A stretch of DNA of 64,000 bases, taken from contig NZ_CP086063.1 of assembly GCF_020783315.1 (NCBI RefSeq), positions 2,778,501 to 2,842,500 on the forward strand. The letters are read 5' to 3'. Positions within the stretch are counted from its first letter, which is position 1. The number at the start of each line of letters is the position of its first letter. Source of the stretch: Ferruginibacter lapsinanis (GTDB lineage Bacteria; Bacteroidota; Bacteroidia; Chitinophagales; Chitinophagaceae). Below, in pieces: positions 55,275 to 63,242 of the stretch. Position numbers and translations under genes: made by a program. Below the pieces are notes generated by a model. It saw only the letters and a list, made by a program, of their open reading frames with translations. It did not search any database and was not told where the DNA came from.

Positions 55275-56972
55275 TTACTCTACCTTTTTTGTATTGATGT
55301 AGAAATTTGGGTCTACTGAAAAATTTATTTCTCCTTCAGGATAAAGAGAAAGCGTTTGCCATTGTTCTGTAGGCCTTATCCATCGCTGTCCTTTAGCATT
55401 GATTTTTAACGGCAAGATAAATCCTTTAATGCAATTTGTATAACGGTACGATATTTTGTACCCCTCGATCTTATATTCCAAAACAGGTATTTGTATGGTT
55501 CGTAAATATTGATCAAACACCTTACTGAAATTGATCTTCGATTGCTTGATGATATACTCCTCGATTTGCCGGGTAGTGACTGTTTGATAGTAAAACGTTT
55601 TATTTAATCCTTGTAAAATCTTTCTGAATAAAGCATCATTATTGATCACCTGCCGGATAGTATGGATCATATTGGCGCCTTTGTAATACATATCAGTAGT
55701 TTCCGATTCTTTGTTTACCCCATAAGATGAAATGACAGGATTCTTATTCTCGATATTTTCCCTGGTGCCTTGCAAATAGGCATCAGCAGCTTTTTTGCCA
55801 TAATAAAATTCAGTAAATAATGTTTCGCTGTAATTGGTAAAACTTTCATGCACCCACATATCAGCAATATCTTTTGTGGTGATATTATTACCAAACCATT
55901 CGTGACCACTTTCGTGTACAATAATAAAATCCCATTTCAATCCCCAGCCGCTATGGCTCAGGTCATTTCCTAAATAGCCATTCTGATATTTATTGCCGTA
56001 AGCAATACCACTTTGATGCTCCATGCCTAAATGCGGAGCCTCTATCAATTTATATCCATCTTCATAAAAAGGATAGGGGCCAAACCAATATTCAAAAGCC
56101 TTCATCATTCTTTTTGCATCAGTAAATTGCTTTTTTGCTTTTTCCAGATCATAATCAAGCACCCAATAATCCATAGTGAGATTACCTTTCACACCTTTGT
56201 ATGTTTCGCCGAAGTGAACATATTTACCAATGTAAAAAGCAAGATCATAATTATTGATAGGTGATTTTACTTCCCATGTTACCGTCTTGGTATTGTCATT
56301 ATTATCAACCGATTCTTTTAACCTGCCGTTGGCAACTGCAACCAATGTATCAGGGAATGTCATAGTAAGGCTTGCTCCTTTATCCGGCTCATCACTTTGA
56401 TGATCTTTACAAGGATACCAAACACTTGCTCCCAAACCTTGACAAGCCACACTTATCCAAGGATTATTATTTTTATCTCGTTTCCAGATAAGGCCACCAT
56501 CCCATGGAGGATAGATCGCTATTTGTGGTTTACCGTGATAGTATATAACTAACTTATGAGTTCTCTTAGATTTTTTTTCTGCAATGTTATTGAAGAAATA
56601 AGTGTTACCGTCTCTGGTGATTTTTTCAATTTTTGATGCGGCGGTAAGTATGCCTTTATTAAGTAAACCATTATTTAATGTATCATTACGGATATAAAAG
56701 ACGCTATCCAAAACTAATGGTTCCTGTAAATCAATTTGCATGACAATACCCTTTCTTATAATTTTAAACTCAATATTAGCGTATCCGCTGATCGTACTAT
56801 CTTCAAAATCAAATTTCACATTCACATCATACCTCAACACATCCCACCAGTCTCTTCCTGTGCCAACGCTGCCTCTTAAAGTATCCGCATGTGTAAATGA
56901 CTGAGCAATCGAATAATGAAAAATGAAAAATGAAAAATGAAAAACGAGCAGCACGCTTACTAAATGTTTCAT
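55275..56972 (-). CDS. M1 family metallopeptidase
   Basis: A secreted zinc aminopeptidase of 565 residues with signal peptide (residues 1-23 ending IAQS), the M1 N-terminal saddle domain, a GMEHQSGIAYGN substrate motif in place of GAMEN and HESGHEWFGNN (HExxH, about residue 351) with the third ligand Glu in WVHESFTNY 19 residues on. It lacks the C-terminal HEAT domain of long M1 enzymes. The signal-peptide codons contain a four-fold heptanucleotide repeat (56917-56944). Confidence 0.9.
   Translation of the reverse strand: MKHLVSVLLVFHFSFFIFHYSIAQSFTHADTLRGSVGTGRDWWDVLRYDVNVKFDFEDSTISGYANIEFKIIRKGIVMQIDLQEPLVLDSVFYIRNDTLNNGLLNKGILTAASKIEKITRDGNTYFFNNIAEKKSKRTHKLVIYYHGKPQIAIYPPWDGGLIWKRDKNNNPWISVACQGLGASVWYPCKDHQSDEPDKGASLTMTFPDTLVAVANGRLKESVDNNDNTKTVTWEVKSPINNYDLAFYIGKYVHFGETYKGVKGNLTMDYWVLDYDLEKAKKQFTDAKRMMKAFEYWFGPYPFYEDGYKLIEAPHLGMEHQSGIAYGNKYQNGYLGNDLSHSGWGLKWDFIIVHESGHEWFGNNITTKDIADMWVHESFTNYSETLFTEFYYGKKAADAYLQGTRENIENKNPVISSYGVNKESETTDMYYKGANMIHTIRQVINNDALFRKILQGLNKTFYYQTVTTRQIEEYIIKQSKINFSKVFDQYLRTIQIPVLEYKIEGYKISYRYTNCIKGFILPLKINAKGQRWIRPTEQWQTLSLYPEGEINFSVDPNFYINTKKVE
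56917..56944. repeat. Heptanucleotide tandem repeat (TGAAAAA x4) in a signal-peptide coding region
   Basis: Four perfect tandem copies of TGAAAAA on the plus strand (TTTTTCA in the coding direction) inside codons about 10-19 of the M1 peptidase. As 7 is not a multiple of 3, gain or loss of one unit would shift the frame. Confidence 0.9.
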
Positions 56973-57019
56973 TATTGTTTGTTTATTATATGCTAATTTA
57001 GTTTTCTTTTATCGCATTT

Positions 57020-58678
57020 ATGAACCATTTAAATAATAATACCGCAATCAGGAAAGCTTTGCAATATGCCTGTTACTTATTATTCATTACTTATTCCCTG
57101 CAACTTTCATCCTGTAATACCCATGAACATCACGATAAAAAAATATTTCATTACAACGAACAATCAGGTATTGCTTCTTTAGATCCTGCATTTGCAAAAA
57201 ACCAGGCCATCGTTTGGCCGGTGCATCAATTGTATAATACATTGCTGGAAATTGACAGCGATCTCATCTTACGGCCCTCATTGGCAAAGAGCTGGGAGAT
57301 AAGCGATAACAATATATTGATCACTTTTCATTTACGTACTGATGTCAATTTTCATGATGATGCTTGTTTTAGTAATGGAAAGGGCAGAAGACTGATAGCT
57401 GATGATGTGGTATATAGTTTTAAAAGAATCATTGATAAAAGTGTTGCCAGCCCGGGTGCTTGGATATTTAACAATAGGGTGGACTCTCTCAATGCTTTTA
57501 CTGCCATTAATGACTCAACTTTTCAATTAAAATTATCAGGTGCATTTCAACCTATATTGGGCATATTAAGTATGCAGTATTGTTCTGTTGTTCCGCACGA
57601 AGCAGTAGAAAAATATGGCAACGAATTTCGCAGACATCCCGTTGGCACCGGCCCCTTTAGCTTTGTAGCCTGGGAAGAAGGACAAGCATTGGTGTTAAAA
57701 AAGAATGAACATTATTTTGAAACTGACAAGCACGGAATACGCTTACCGTATTTAGACGGCATCAAAGTTTCTTTCTTCGATAGTAAAGCCACAGAGTTTT
57801 TAGAGTTTCGACAAGGCCGGTTAGATTTTATCAATGATATTGACGCTTCTTTTAAAGATGAGATATTAACCAAATCAGGAAATTTGAAAAAAGAGTGGGA
57901 GGGGAAACTCATATTGCAAAAATACCCATACCTGAACATAGAATACTTAGGTATATTGGTAGATAGCACCAATGAGTTGGTAAAAAATTCTCCTTTGCGA
58001 TCAAAAAAAGTACGACAGGCTATAAATTATGCATTCGATAGAAAAAAAATGATGTTATACCTGCGTAATTCAATTGGCACTGCAGCCGAAAATGGCTTTG
58101 CCCCGATGGGATTACCTTCTTTCGATACAGCAGTTATTGGTTACCGTTATGATGTTGCCAAAGCAAAACAACTACTGGCCGAAGCAGGATTTCCTGATGG
58201 GAAAGATCTGCCTGCCATCAAACTATTAACCATTCCTATCTATGCAGACCTGGGAAGTTATATTGCCAACGAATTAAAACAAACAGGCATCAATGTGCAG
58301 GTAGAAACGATACAGAAAAGTTTGCTTTTGCAACAGACAGCCAAATCACAGGCGTTGTTTTTCAGAGGCAGCTGGATAGCAGATTATCCTGATGCTGAAA
58401 ATTTCCTGAGTCTTTTTTATAGCAAGAACCCGGCGCCCCCAAACTATACACGCTACAAAAATCCAACGTATGATGCATTATACGAAAGAGCCATCGCAGA
58501 AAAAAATGACTCGATAAGATATGCGCTATACCAACAAATGGATAAAATAATTATCAATGACGCACCCGTGGTTCCATTGTGGTATGATATGGTGATACAT
58601 TTGGTGCAACCAAATATTGAACAGTTTTATCCGAATAGTATAAACTTGCTGGAACTCAGAGAAACGAAAAAGAATTGA
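57020..58678 (+). CDS. Extracellular solute-binding protein family 5 (peptide-type) lipoprotein
   Basis: A 552-residue lipoprotein (signal ending SLQLSSC, Cys at about residue 32) of the DppA/OppA SBP family 5: SGIASLDPAFAKNQAIVWPVHQLYN, RLIADDVVYSFKRIID, HPVGTGPFSFVAWEEGQ, and a C-terminal half with SKKVRQAINYAFDRKKM and NYTRYKNPTYDALYERA. It binds peptides or similar solutes for ABC import, but no permease genes lie beside it. It is divergent from the M1 peptidase gene (47 bases between starts), which suggests coupled peptide cleavage and capture. Confidence 0.88.
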   Translation: MNHLNNNTAIRKALQYACYLLFITYSLQLSSCNTHEHHDKKIFHYNEQSGIASLDPAFAKNQAIVWPVHQLYNTLLEIDSDLILRPSLAKSWEISDNNILITFHLRTDVNFHDDACFSNGKGRRLIADDVVYSFKRIIDKSVASPGAWIFNNRVDSLNAFTAINDSTFQLKLSGAFQPILGILSMQYCSVVPHEAVEKYGNEFRRHPVGTGPFSFVAWEEGQALVLKKNEHYFETDKHGIRLPYLDGIKVSFFDSKATEFLEFRQGRLDFINDIDASFKDEILTKSGNLKKEWEGKLILQKYPYLNIEYLGILVDSTNELVKNSPLRSKKVRQAINYAFDRKKMMLYLRNSIGTAAENGFAPMGLPSFDTAVIGYRYDVAKAKQLLAEAGFPDGKDLPAIKLLTIPIYADLGSYIANELKQTGINVQVETIQKSLLLQQTAKSQALFFRGSWIADYPDAENFLSLFYSKNPAPPNYTRYKNPTYDALYERAIAEKNDSIRYALYQQMDKIIINDAPVVPLWYDMVIHLVQPNIEQFYPNSINLLELRETKKN

Positions 58679-58680
58679 CC

Positions 58681-59223
58681 TTACTTCAATTTGTCTTTGA
58701 ACATTTTTTGAAATTTTTCTACTTTAGGACGAACTACAAACTGACAATAGGATGAATCTCCATTCAGGTTAAAATAATTCTTGTGATAATCTTCTGCAGG
58801 ATAAAATACAGTGAATGGCTCCAAAGTAGTAACGATAGGGCTACTAAAGGTTTTGCTATCGGTAAGTTGCTGTATATATTTTTCAGTGATCTCTTTTTGT
58901 GCCGCATCATGGTAAAACACCACACTACGATATTGTGTACCTACATCATTTCCCTGCCGGTTCAACGTAGTAGGGTCATGTGTTTTCCAAAACACTTCCA
59001 GTAATTCCTCAAAACTGATCACTGACGGATCGAATTCTATATGCAGGCATTCCGCATGACCTGTAGTACCCGTACAAACTTCTTTATACGTGGGATGTTG
59101 GGTGGCGCCGCCACTATAACCACTGGCTACTTTATTAACACCCTTCAATTGCTGAAATACAGCTTCGGTACACCAGAAACAGCCTGTTCCTAAAGTGGCA
59201 ACAGAAATATTATTGTCCGGCAT
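58681..59223 (-). CDS. msrA: Peptide methionine-S-sulfoxide reductase A
   Basis: Repairs oxidised methionine (S-sulfoxide). The 180 residues have the catalytic motif GTGCFWCTEAVFQQLKGV with nucleophile Cys near residue 15, GYSGGATQHPTYKEVCTG, HAECLHIEFDPSVISFEELLEVFW and the substrate-binding YRSVVFYHD. No fused MsrB domain. It overlaps the upstream CBS gene by 14 bases and lies 2 bases from the convergent solute-binding gene. Confidence 0.95.
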   Translation of the reverse strand: MPDNNISVATLGTGCFWCTEAVFQQLKGVNKVASGYSGGATQHPTYKEVCTGTTGHAECLHIEFDPSVISFEELLEVFWKTHDPTTLNRQGNDVGTQYRSVVFYHDAAQKEITEKYIQQLTDSKTFSSPIVTTLEPFTVFYPAEDYHKNYFNLNGDSSYCQFVVRPKVEKFQKMFKDKLK

Positions 59224-59647
59224 GCAGGTAATTAGTTAAATGACTGATCGTTTCTTCCTGAGATAAGATCGTTTCTTTTACCAGGTCATTGATAGAAAGA
59301 ATACCGATCGCTTTATTATTTTCAAAAACTGGCAGATAACGGATATTCCTGTCAGACATCAACGACATACAATAATCAACTTTATCAGCCGGGCTCACTT
59401 TAGGCAGATCATCCGAAAGGATTTCTGTAACCTTGGTATCACTTGAAGATTTACGATTCAATACTATTTTTCGGGCATAATCTCTTTCTGTCATAATACC
59501 TACATATTCATCTCCTGATAGAACAACAACTGCTCCGATATTTTTTTCAGCCATGATGGTAAGGGCATCAAATACTGATGTGTCGGGGGTTACAGCAATT
59601 AAATTGATGCCTTTACGGGAAAGTACATCAGAAACTTTTTTATTCAT
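59210..59647 (-). CDS. CBS-domain pair protein
   Basis: A 145-residue protein made of two CBS domains: SVFDALTIMAEKNIGAVVVL with YVGIMTERDYARKIV, and YCMSLMSDRNIRYLPVF with AIGILSINDLVKETI. Such stand-alone pairs bind adenosine nucleotides and may sense energy charge. It overlaps msrA by 14 bases on the same strand, suggesting joint expression. No effector domain is present. Confidence 0.9.
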   Translation of the reverse strand: MNKKVSDVLSRKGINLIAVTPDTSVFDALTIMAEKNIGAVVVLSGDEYVGIMTERDYARKIVLNRKSSSDTKVTEILSDDLPKVSPADKVDYCMSLMSDRNIRYLPVFENNKAIGILSINDLVKETILSQEETISHLTNYLHAGQ

Positions 59648-59747
59648 ACGACAGTTTTTAGGTACTTGTAAAATACAACTTTAATCCCAAAAAATCAGTG
59701 AATCTGAAAAATAAAAACAAGAATAAACACATTATTTCAATATTTTT

Positions 59748-59778
59748 TTGGGATTAAATCTTCCGCTCCGTACTTTTG
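59748..59778 (+). promoter_or_regulatory. tRNA-Ser promoter
   Basis: TTG (59748-59750), a 20-base spacer and TACTTTTG (59771-59778) match the Bacteroidota consensus; the tRNA begins 5 bases later. Confidence 0.7.
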
Positions 59779-59782
59779 CGCC

Positions 59783-59867
59783 GGAGAGATGGCAGAGTGG
59801 TCGATTGCGACGGTCTTGAAAACCGTTGACTGTTACAGGTCCGGGGGTTCGAATCCCTCTCTCTCCG
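59783..59867 (+). tRNA. tRNA-Ser (anticodon UGA)
   Basis: Class II tRNA of 85 nt: acceptor GGAGAGA pairs with TCTCTCC, anticodon stem ACGGT/ACCGT encloses loop CTTGAAA with anticodon TGA, a variable arm follows and the T loop is GTTCGAATC. Discriminator G; CCA is not encoded. The gene is followed at once by an integrase region, so its 3' end is a likely attachment site. Confidence 0.95.
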
Positions 59868-59890
59868 CCTGATAATTGCTCAATTATCTC

Positions 59891-59926
59891 AAAACCCATT
59901 AAAATCTAATATTTAATGGGTTTTTT
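59891..59926. terminator. Terminator hairpin after tRNA-Ser
   Basis: AAACCCATTAAA (59892-59903) pairs perfectly with TTTAATGGGTTT (59912-59923), followed by more T residues. Confidence 0.8.
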
Positions 59927-60089
59927 GCATTTTAACCCCCTTAAAATCCATCATTTTACCCCATCCTTACATGTCTATATCCTTGTCTTTTTACCTCTTA
60001 AAATCAATCCAATGATTTACGTGTAAATATTTGATTTTTAACGTATTAAATTGTAACTTAATGCCATTAAAATACACTAATCGTTGTCC

Positions 60090-61328
60090 ATGAATCACGT
60101 AAATACACCAACCCGAAATACATTCTCTATTCTGTTTTTCATGCACAGAAGTAAAACGAATAAAGACAAAGAACATCCAATTTATTGTCGCCTTACAATT
60201 CAAGGCAAATCAAGGGAGTTTTCAACCCAAATTTGGGCTCAAAATGAAAAATGGAATCCTAAGGCTGCCAAAATAAATGGAACGACTGAAGTGGCTAAAA
60301 CTGCTAATCATACATTGACTACAATTAAGCTAAATCTACTAAATATTAGAGCCGACTTTCAATCACAAGGAAAACTAATAACCCCAGAAATTGTTGTAAA
60401 TACCCATTTAGGAAAATCGGGCAAATTATACACCTTAATACAGCTCCATGAATACTATAATGAACAACATGTAAAGAAGCTAATTGGAAAGGATTATGCA
60501 ATTGGTACTTATGAACGTTACAAAACGTCGCTGGATCATCTAAAACGATTTCTAACCTATAAGTACAAAATAGATGATTTATTCCCGCATGATTTAAATT
60601 ACTCTTTTGCTACAGATTATGAATTTTATCTAAAAACTACAAGAAGTTGTTCTCATAATACCTCTTTAAAATATATCAAAAACCTAAAAGCCGTTATCAA
60701 TTTTGCCGTAAGACAGGAATGGATAAAAAATAATCCAATTGAACGTTATAGGGGCAAATTGGAGCGTATTGATAAAGAGTTTTTAACCGAGAAGGAATTG
60801 AATGTCATTGAAAACAAGATATTGCCTAATGAAAGACTAAATGAAGTAAGAGATGTATTTATATTTTGCTGTTATACCGGTCTTTCGTATTCCGATTCTG
60901 TAAAACTTAGTAAACAAAACATTGTACTTGGAATAAACGGCGGTAAACAAATCAATATTAAACGTACTAAAACAGATATTCTTGCGAATATTCCTTTGCT
61001 TTCAAAAGCATGGGAAATTATTGAGAAATATAAAGACAATGAATTTTGCCAATATAATGACAGATTACTTCCTACTAAAACCAATCAAAAACAAAATGCT
61101 TATTTGAAAGAAATAGCCAATTTATGCGAATGTAATAAGAAATTAACCACTCACACAGCAAGGCATACTTTTGCGACTTTAATGCTAACAAAAGGGGCAT
61201 CTATTGAATCTGTAAGTTCAATGTTAGGTCATACCAATATTAGAACTACTCAAATCTATGGTAAAATAATAGAGGAGAAGGTGTCCAATGAAATGGTAAA
61301 AATCAATGAACAACTTAAAGCGGTTTAA
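60090..61328 (+). CDS. Tyrosine recombinase (IntDOT-like, Arg I replaced by Ser)
   Basis: A 412-residue phage/ICE-type integrase with an N-terminal arm-binding domain (Arm-DNA-bind/SAM-like, residues to about 200) and the catalytic domain. Catalytic residues from ATG 60090: His355 and Arg358 (HTARHTFAT), His381 (MLGHTNIRTTQIY) and Tyr390. The position of Arg I is Ser266 in CCYTGLSYSDS, as in the CTnDOT integrase, where that Arg is also missing. It lies 223 bases after the tRNA-Ser and points away from it. Confidence 0.9.
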   Translation: MNHVNTPTRNTFSILFFMHRSKTNKDKEHPIYCRLTIQGKSREFSTQIWAQNEKWNPKAAKINGTTEVAKTANHTLTTIKLNLLNIRADFQSQGKLITPEIVVNTHLGKSGKLYTLIQLHEYYNEQHVKKLIGKDYAIGTYERYKTSLDHLKRFLTYKYKIDDLFPHDLNYSFATDYEFYLKTTRSCSHNTSLKYIKNLKAVINFAVRQEWIKNNPIERYRGKLERIDKEFLTEKELNVIENKILPNERLNEVRDVFIFCCYTGLSYSDSVKLSKQNIVLGINGGKQINIKRTKTDILANIPLLSKAWEIIEKYKDNEFCQYNDRLLPTKTNQKQNAYLKEIANLCECNKKLTTHTARHTFATLMLTKGASIESVSSMLGHTNIRTTQIYGKIIEEKVSNEMVKINEQLKAV

Positions 61329-61440
61329 ATACCTGGTATTTGAAATTTGCTTCTACATGAATAGGTTGTAAAAAGAATTATATTTGAAAAATTAAAAAAT
61401 AAAACTAGAGGCATATAAAAACATAAAAATATTTTAACAT

Positions 61441-61588
61441 ATAGCGTTTAATTTCTCTTCGTTGGAAAACTGGTAATTTAAAAATGTGCAGAGAAAAAGT
61501 TGAATGCTCACGTAAAGCGTGAGTGATTTACTTTCTTGCACAAGGTATACCAGTACCTCCAACGGGATTGTTATTTTGCTCACGCTAT
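61441..61588. repeat. Nested inverted repeat of about 150 bp (structured RNA or recombination site)
   Basis: Five paired blocks are nested: ATAGCGT 61441-61447 with ACGCTAT 61582-61588; CGTTGGA 61460-61466 with TCCAACG 61558-61564; ACTGGTA 61469-61475 with TACCAGT 61548-61554; GTGCA 61486-61490 with TGCAC 61537-61541 (extended by AGAAA/TTTCT); and CTCACG 61507-61512 with CGTGAG 61518-61523 around a TAAAG loop. It lies in the 467-base gap after the integrase. No ORF covers it. Confidence 0.75.
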
Positions 61589-61635
61589 TTTATTTAAATA
61601 ACTGTTAGAGCAAAGCAGTGACAAAATCACTAATT

Positions 61636-61737
61636 ATGTTCAAATTCATATTATATGTTGTAGTAGGATGTCTGTGTATTGCATTCCCTCTTTTACTTGT
61701 GCCAATCATTGCAATCTTTTTATTAAGAAGGATGTAA
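61636..61737 (+). CDS. Tiny hydrophobic peptide (33 aa)
   Basis: A frame of 33 residues, almost wholly a single TM helix (FKFILYVVVGCLCIAFPLLL and VPIIAIFLL) with a basic end (RRM). It lies 47 bases after the nested inverted repeat. The combination of structured DNA and a tiny membrane peptide recalls type I toxin-antitoxin loci or small phage peptides, but no matching antisense RNA promoter was identified. It could be a chance frame. Confidence 0.4.
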   Translation: MFKFILYVVVGCLCIAFPLLLVPIIAIFLLRRM

Positions 61738-61795
61738 GGATTTGAATTTAGACCATTTATTATGCTAGTTACTATCAATTTCAAACAAAAATTAT

Positions 61796-62443
61796 ATGAC
61801 ACCCACAAAACAAAGCAAAACAAAACAATATTTAGTAGTCATAGGCGCATTTCTATTTATGGGATTTGTTTATGAAAAATTGGGCTGTACGGACACCAAA
61901 GATAAAAATGGAACATCTACGGAGACTGTTAAAAATGAAATTCCTTCTATGACAGAAGGAGAGTACTTAAAGTATTTTCAAGACAAATGGGATGCTGTTA
62001 AATTAGAAACGGAAGGTCAATTTCCACAGTATGAAGATTATCAGGTATCTCTTGAAAATGTTTTGCAAGAAATACTATCAGCTTTACAAAAGGATCCTTC
62101 CTTTAAAGTTGATTCGCCATCAAAATTGAATAAACTTAGGCAACAATTAATTGATAGTAAAAAAATGAAAACCGCTATATCAAATTATCTAACATATGGT
62201 CAACCAATGTCAGATTATGCACTTAAAGATGCTTGTCAAACTTATTTAGAGCAATATGCAAATGACCCAAATAGTATTGATATTGAAAATTACAAAATAC
62301 TAAAACAATCAAAAAAGGGATGGGTAGTTGTTGTTAAATACCGAGGCAAAAATGCTTTTGGAGGACTTGTTTTAAATATTAGCACTTTTGATGTTCGTTT
62401 TAACCCTTCTGAGAAAATTTATTATGCTGTAAGTGCAAATTGA
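61796..62443 (+). CDS. Hypothetical single-TM protein
   Basis: A 215-residue protein with one N-terminal TM segment (residues about 11-25, YLVVIGAFLFMGFVY), an acidic and helical middle and a beta-strand C-terminus (KKGWVVVVKYRGKNAFGGLVL, FDVRFNPSEKIYYAVS). No lipobox fits the Cys after the TM segment. I do not recognise a family. It stands alone in the island, convergent with the JAB/4-TM pair. Confidence 0.65.
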   Translation: MTPTKQSKTKQYLVVIGAFLFMGFVYEKLGCTDTKDKNGTSTETVKNEIPSMTEGEYLKYFQDKWDAVKLETEGQFPQYEDYQVSLENVLQEILSALQKDPSFKVDSPSKLNKLRQQLIDSKKMKTAISNYLTYGQPMSDYALKDACQTYLEQYANDPNSIDIENYKILKQSKKGWVVVVKYRGKNAFGGLVLNISTFDVRFNPSEKIYYAVSAN

Positions 62444-62553
62444 AGTAGGTTATAATATCTCTATTATTCATCTTTATTAAAAATAACTAGCCAAATCTAG
62501 CAGACCATTTTCGAGATACACAAAAATTTAAGCTTTATATATTTTCAATAAAA

Positions 62554-63240
62554 TCACGTACTAAGATATTGCTCAAATAAAACTTTGGCATATGCTCTAC
62601 CGTTCCTCATAATACCCCATTTACTTAAAAGAACAATCAATGCATAAAAAATAAGCAGCCCTATGCTGACTTTGTAAGCAATATTAATTGGATGGATGTT
62701 TTTGAAGATAATAATGTTTGCAACACATGCAAATAATGCTATTAAACTTCCTCCTACTAAGTTTCTTATAAATCCATATTCAATATTATGTTGCAATAAC
62801 AATTTATTATCTCTGGTTTTATTCCTGATTTGTGATACTGCAAATGCTATTTGTTTCCTAGCTTCTATTTCGTTCTTTTTTTCATCCCGTTGATTTAATA
62901 ATGCGATGTTTAACTCATTATGTATTTTTTCTCTTAGTTTATCTTTCATGCCATTGCTTAAAGATTTATCAGAATGTAACAAAAAATTAGTTGTAGGCAT
63001 ATGTATTTCTTCTTTGAAATAAAGTCTTTGAAATATCTCTTTGGAAATAAATCGGTTTAGTTGTATTACCCCATAAATTAAACTACCAGTAATTGTAACA
63101 TGTAAAATGATAGGAACCGCAATTATGTAGCTCATCAAATCGTTAAGTTTAGTACCTAATGTAAAATAATAAAAAATTATTACTGGTATAATAGTAATAA
63201 GAGTAGGGTATAACCGAGCTTTGGTGAAATAGTTATTCAT
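62554..63240 (-). CDS. Four-TM membrane protein coupled to JAB gene
   Basis: A 228-residue protein with two N-terminal TM helices (LITIIPVIIFYYF, IIAVPIILHVTITGSLIYGVI), a charged helical cytosolic region of about 100 residues (HNELNIALLNQRDEKKNEIEA) and two C-terminal helices (GGSLIALFACVANIIIF, VSIGLLIFYALIVLL). I recognise no named family. Its start codon lies two bases after the stop of the JAB-domain gene, so they are translationally coupled and probably work together; membrane effectors of this layout occur in bacterial conflict systems, but that is inference. Confidence 0.75.
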   Translation of the reverse strand: MNNYFTKARLYPTLITIIPVIIFYYFTLGTKLNDLMSYIIAVPIILHVTITGSLIYGVIQLNRFISKEIFQRLYFKEEIHMPTTNFLLHSDKSLSNGMKDKLREKIHNELNIALLNQRDEKKNEIEARKQIAFAVSQIRNKTRDNKLLLQHNIEYGFIRNLVGGSLIALFACVANIIIFKNIHPINIAYKVSIGLLIFYALIVLLSKWGIMRNGRAYAKVLFEQYLST

Positions 63241-63242
63241 AA

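Noticed and set aside
61441..61588. Classical integron attC site or tRNA-like gene
   Set aside because: The nested structure is real, but I find no canonical R-box pair RYYYAAC/GTTRRRY, no IntI-type integrase and no clover-leaf anticodon.
62554..63240. Naming the 4-TM protein as a known CBASS effector (S-4TM or SLATT)
   Set aside because: The two-plus-two TM layout is suggestive, but I see no diagnostic motif and no CD-NTase in the window.
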